DNA of 6,833 bases from JANSWP01 sp041941305 (GTDB taxonomy: Bacteria; Bacteroidota; Bacteroidia; Chitinophagales; Saprospiraceae). This document shows, piece by piece, positions 3,895 to 6,833 of this stretch; within the stretch, counting starts at the first letter, position 1; every line of letters starts with the position of its first letter. Position numbers and translations under genes: made by a program. The notes below the pieces were generated by a model. That model ran no database searches. It had not been told where the DNA came from and saw only the letters and a program-made list of their open reading frames with translations. Location: contig JBGTQJ010000120.1 in assembly GCA_041941305.1 (NCBI GenBank), positions 1 through 6,833 on the forward strand, read 5' to 3'.

Positions 3895-6833
3895 ATGAGA
3901 GCACTAACCATTACCCTTCTATGCCTTTGGCTCACCTCAACCCTTTCCCTTCAGGCACAATGTCCTCCTCCTGGTTTCCCAGAGCCTTCTGATGCTTGCA
4001 TTACGGCTCCCATTTTATGTGATAGCCTGGATGGATATTGTACGACAATCAACAATTCTAACATCTCACAAACTTTCCCTGGATGTAATTGGCCCTATGA
4101 ATTGAATAACGATGAATGGTTTGCTTTTATAGCTAATTCTGACACTATTGAAATTGAAATAGTTCCAAGTAATTGTACCAATAGTGGAAACAACCAAGGC
4201 TTACAGGCAGGTATTTATTCAGATTGTAGCGGTTCGAATAACTCAGTTATGGATGTACAATGTAGTTGCACCTTGAACACATTCACACTTTATTCAGATC
4301 AATATGTAATTGGACAAGTTTATTACTTTGTAGTGGATGGATGCGATGGAGATGTTTGTGATTTTGATGTAAATGTCCTACAGGGTTCCACAGTCGGTAA
4401 TCCACCAAATCCTCCCGGGGCTATTACAGGTCCATCTCCTGTTTGCGAAAATGATGTCACAAATTATTCTATAAGTCCTGTTGTAGGGGCGACTCAATAC
4501 AATTGGTCTTTAACTCCATCATTAGGAGTACTAGATACCATGGGCACTGAAAACGCTGGAATTACCTGGAATGGGGGTACAGGAACCGCCCAATTATGCG
4601 TAGATGTAGAAAACCTTTGCTTTTCCAATGCAAATAATTCATGCATCAACATTACTGTAAACCCGGAGGAAGAAACCAATCTTACTGAAACAGTTTGTGA
4701 TGGAGATTGCTTTACGGTGGGAAACAATTCTTATTGCTCGACAGGAAGTTATACAGATGTTTTGCAAACAGCCCTTGGCTGTGATAGTACGGTCAAACTT
4801 ACTCTGACAGTTGTTGATGTAATCGCCAATATTCAAGGAGATAACTTAATTACATGCAATAATGCTACCCTTGTTTTGGATGGAAGTGCATCTTCTCCGC
4901 CCGGTGTTACATTTAATTGGACAACTTCGGATGGAAATATCGTAGGTTCAAATACTGGATCTTCTATTACCGTTGATGGCGCTGGAACCTATGATTTAGA
5001 AGTTTCTTACACTCAAGACGGAACCACATGTACTGATTTAACATCTTTTACGGTTACTGAAAACACAACGCCTCCCACCGTAAGCATTACTCCTCCCGAA
5101 GACATTGATTGTAATAATATGACTCAAACAATTGATGCCTCCGGATCTTCTGGAGGCGATCTATTTAATTGGTCAGGTCCGTCTATTGTTTCAGGTCAAG
5201 GAACTCCAACCATTACCGTTGATGGTCCTGGTACCTACACTTTGACACTTACAAACAGCCAAAATGGTTGCACAGCTGAAGACATGGTGACCATTGCGGA
5301 AGATGTTACCCCTCCAAATATCAATATTTTGTCTCCCGACCAACTGACTTGTGATGTTACAGAAGTTACCATTGATGCTACGGGCTCTGATACTGGACCA
5401 AATTTCACTTATAACTGGACAGGTCCCAATATTATTAGTGGTGGAAATACATTAACACCAACAGTAGGCGGACCAGGATCCTATACACTGACCATCACAA
5501 ATTCAGACAATGGCTGCACTGAAGAACAAAGTGTACAGGTACCTCAGGACATTAATCCACCTCCTGCTACCATTGCCAACCCAGGCCAACTCGATTGTAA
5601 CAATAGCACCATTAACCTGGATGCCACAGGCTCCGGAAATGGAAACAGTACCTTCGTCTGGTCAACCACTGATGGTAATTTTGTATCTGGAACCAACACA
5701 TTAACGCCTACTGTAGACGCTCCTGGCACCTATACCATTGATGTAACAGATAGCTCCAATGGATGCTCGAGTACTGCATCTATAACCGTTTCACAGGATT
5801 TAACTCCACCAAACGTCGATGCAGGTCCTCCTCCCCTGATTGATTGTAATAGTCAGTCTGTTACTATTAATGGATCCGTCTCTGGCGGAAATAATTTTTC
5901 CATCAATTGGACAACCAATGATGGAAATATTGTTTCAGGTGGAAATACCATGACGCCAACCGTAGACGAACCCGGAACTTATACGGTTGTTGTCACCAAT
6001 AATGATAACGGGTGTACTGGAGAAGACAGCGTCACTGTCTCAGAAGATACCACAGAACCTACTGTAAATATCCTGGCACCAGATGAAATTACGTGTACCA
6101 ACTCGCTTATTACCATTGATGGATCAGGCTCATCTACTGGTCCCAATTTTACATACAATTGGGTAGGTCCAGGAATATTTAGTGGAGGAAACACCTTGAC
6201 GCCAACTGTAAATGCAGGAGGTTCTTATACCCTGGTCATAGCCAATACGACGAATGGGTGTACAGCTTCACAAACTGTGACTGTACCAGAAGACACTACA
6301 CCACCACCAGCAAATGTTGCACCTGCCGGACAATTAGATTGCATATCCACTGAAATCACAATTGATGGTTCTGGTTCTGGAAATGCAACTTCTACATTTG
6401 TATGGTCGGGACCTGGAATAATTAGTGGAGGAAACACCTTGATGCCTACCGTAAATCAGCCAGGAACCTACACTATTGTTGTTACCGATTCTGATAACGG
6501 TTGCACAAATGATGCTTCTGTAACCGTTCTTCAAGACAACATTCCTCCCAATGCGATTGCAGGCTCAGATGCTGCTTTGGATTGTTACAACCCAAATCAG
6601 ATTTCATTGAACGGGAATGGCTCCAGCTCTGGACCCAACTTTTCCATTAACTGGACGACCAGTGATGGAAATATAGTTTCAGGCGGAAACACCCTGACTC
6701 CAGTAGTAGATGAACCTGGCACCTATACCATTGTAGTGACGAATGGCAATAATGGTTGTACAGCAGAAGATGAAGTAGTTGTTACAGAAGATCAGGAACC
6801 GCCTGTTGTACTCGCAAGCGGAAATGGAATGGT
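3895..6833 (+). CDS. Giant secreted Ig/PKD-like repeat protein, 3' truncated (first 979 codons)
   Basis: The frame runs without a stop from ATG 3895 to the window end. Residues 1-21 are a signal peptide (hydrophobic core LTITLLCLWL, likely cleavage LQA|Q). C23 is not preceded by a lipobox, so it is not a lipoprotein. Residues 23-163 form a Cys-rich N-terminal domain (11 Cys; NDEWFAFIA motif, beta-rich ending in YYFVVDGCDGD), unassigned. Residues about 172-256 resemble the PKD-like PKD_6 family (ITGPSPVCENDVTNYSI, then ATQYNWSLTP). Residues 257-308 are a small four-Cys module (TVCDGDCFTVGNNSYC, then LGCDSTVKLTL). From residue 309 come eight full repeats and the start of a ninth. The mature part has one Lys (residue 301) and no Arg or His. 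By family analogy it is a T9SS-exported surface adhesin or sheath-type protein with a sorting domain near its missing end; that is inference. The start is supported by the signal peptide and the promoter 22 bp upstream; no clear Shine-Dalgarno sequence is seen. Confidence 0.9.
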   Translation, partial: MRALTITLLCLWLTSTLSLQAQCPPPGFPEPSDACITAPILCDSLDGYCTTINNSNISQTFPGCNWPYELNNDEWFAFIANSDTIEIEIVPSNCTNSGNNQGLQAGIYSDCSGSNNSVMDVQCSCTLNTFTLYSDQYVIGQVYYFVVDGCDGDVCDFDVNVLQGSTVGNPPNPPGAITGPSPVCENDVTNYSISPVVGATQYNWSLTPSLGVLDTMGTENAGITWNGGTGTAQLCVDVENLCFSNANNSCINITVNPEEETNLTETVCDGDCFTVGNNSYCSTGSYTDVLQTALGCDSTVKLTLTVVDVIANIQGDNLITCNNATLVLDGSASSPPGVTFNWTTSDGNIVGSNTGSSITVDGAGTYDLEVSYTQDGTTCTDLTSFTVTENTTPPTVSITPPEDIDCNNMTQTIDASGSSGGDLFNWSGPSIVSGQGTPTITVDGPGTYTLTLTNSQNGCTAEDMVTIAEDVTPPNINILSPDQLTCDVTEVTIDATGSDTGPNFTYNWTGPNIISGGNTLTPTVGGPGSYTLTITNSDNGCTEEQSVQVPQDINPPPATIANPGQLDCNNSTINLDATGSGNGNSTFVWSTTDGNFVSGTNTLTPTVDAPGTYTIDVTDSSNGCSSTASITVSQDLTPPNVDAGPPPLIDCNSQSVTINGSVSGGNNFSINWTTNDGNIVSGGNTMTPTVDEPGTYTVVVTNNDNGCTGEDSVTVSEDTTEPTVNILAPDEITCTNSLITIDGSGSSTGPNFTYNWVGPGIFSGGNTLTPTVNAGGSYTLVIANTTNGCTASQTVTVPEDTTPPPANVAPAGQLDCISTEITIDGSGSGNATSTFVWSGPGIISGGNTLMPTVNQPGTYTIVVTDSDNGCTNDASVTVLQDNIPPNAIAGSDAALDCYNPNQISLNGNGSSSGPNFSINWTTSDGNIVSGGNTLTPVVDEPGTYTIVVTNGNNGCTAEDEVVVTEDQEPPVVLASGNGM
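5308..6051 (+). repeat. Higher-order repeat copy A (three domains, 744 bp)
   Basis: Units 3, 4 and 5 together span 744 bp and align one-to-one, in the same order, with units 6, 7 and 8. Landmarks are ILSPDQLTC and TGPNFTYNW (unit 3), PGQLDCNN and STFVW (unit 4), and FSINWTTNDGNIVSGG with VDEPGTYT (unit 5). Each landmark recurs exactly 744 bp downstream. The block was therefore most simply made by duplication of a three-domain segment. Confidence 0.85.
6052..6795 (+). repeat. Higher-order repeat copy B (three domains, 744 bp)
   Basis: Units 6, 7 and 8 match units 3, 4 and 5: ILAPDEITC with TGPNFTYNW (unit 6), AGQLDC with STFVW (unit 7), and FSINWTTSDGNIVSGG with VDEPGTYT (unit 8). Total length equals copy A because unit 7 is two codons shorter than unit 4 and unit 8 two codons longer than unit 5. 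In 35 aligned codons (5896-6000 against 6640-6744) I count 21 base differences but only 4 amino-acid changes, so the duplication is not recent and the protein has been conserved since. Confidence 0.85.

Larger units (their letters stand above)
4819..6833 (+). repeat. Tandem array of 80-85-residue Ig/PKD-like domains (8 complete, 1 partial)
   Basis: Units start at 4819, 5068, 5308, 5554, 5803, 6052, 6298, 6541 and 6796 (partial), with lengths of 83, 80, 82, 83, 83, 82, 81 and 85 codons. Each opens with a PP-containing linker (typically TPP), then a strand with DC or TC, a TIDGSGS-like strand, an NW or VW followed by TTxDGN or GPxI, SGGNTLTPTV, PGTYT, a VTNxxNGCT strand and VTVxED. Each unit has exactly two Cys, one near residue 15 and one in the NGC (TTC in unit 1) near residue 68, plus one conserved Trp. 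A disulfide within each domain is the natural reading in an exported protein. Unit 1 is the most divergent. The units are amino-acid repeats, with many synonymous differences between copies. Confidence 0.93.

Noticed and set aside
3955..3963. Cys23 as a lipoprotein attachment site after the signal peptide
   Set aside because: The residues before it are QAQ; a lipobox needs a small residue directly before Cys, so ordinary signal peptidase cleavage after Ala21 fits better.
5510..6534. Several 60-70-codon frames on either strand within the repeat array, which resemble each other
   Set aside because: They repeat because the underlying coding repeats do; the frame from 3895 is continuous through all of them with the expected domain motifs.
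4819..6833. Regularly spaced repeats as a CRISPR array
   Set aside because: The period of about 246 bp, the in-frame coding and the amino-acid-level conservation show protein domain repeats, not short direct repeats with spacers.

Overview
The window looks like a chromosomal segment of a Bacteroidota bacterium, most likely from the Saprospirales (Saprospiraceae/Lewinella-like). The grounds are low GC, weak or absent Shine-Dalgarno sequences, a TAnnTTTG promoter box, two kinds of type IX secretion system (T9SS) sorting domain, and the style of the PKD-like repeat protein. The lineage call rests on family recognition, not on a search.

Layout. Positions 1-279 (+) hold the last 92 codons of a secreted protein, and these are almost entirely a T9SS type B (CHU_C / gliding-motility-associated) C-terminal domain. 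Facing it, with only 11 bp between the two stops, is a complete 466-aa lysine-rich helical protein on the minus strand (291-1691) with no assigned function. Positions 1692-2483 are about 790 bp of AT-rich intergenic DNA. They contain a strong rho-independent terminator (2144-2184, +) with no intact gene in front of it. Positions 2484-3599 (+) encode a 371-aa secreted protein combining a signal peptide, a dockerin-like pair of calcium loops, a cohesin-like domain and a T9SS type A sorting tail. After a 295-bp gap with a good Bacteroidota-type promoter, 3895-6833 (+) is the first 979 codons of a very large secreted repeat protein that runs off the window. It has a signal peptide, a Cys-rich N-terminal domain, a PKD-like domain, a small Cys-rich module, and eight complete plus one partial Ig/PKD-like repeats of 80-85 residues.

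How the parts relate. Three of the four genes encode exported cell-surface proteins, so this is a surface-protein locus. It is not an obvious operon: the genes are separated by long gaps and one is on the other strand. The giant repeat protein is the most notable object. The repeats are organised in a higher-order unit of three domains (exactly 744 bp, two tandem copies, 5308-6051 and 6052-6795). The whole visible mature protein has a single lysine and no arginine or histidine, an extreme composition. Its C-terminus lies outside the window; by analogy with the family it probably ends in a type B sorting domain like the one at the start of this window.

I see no RNA genes, CRISPR array, insertion sequence or attachment site.
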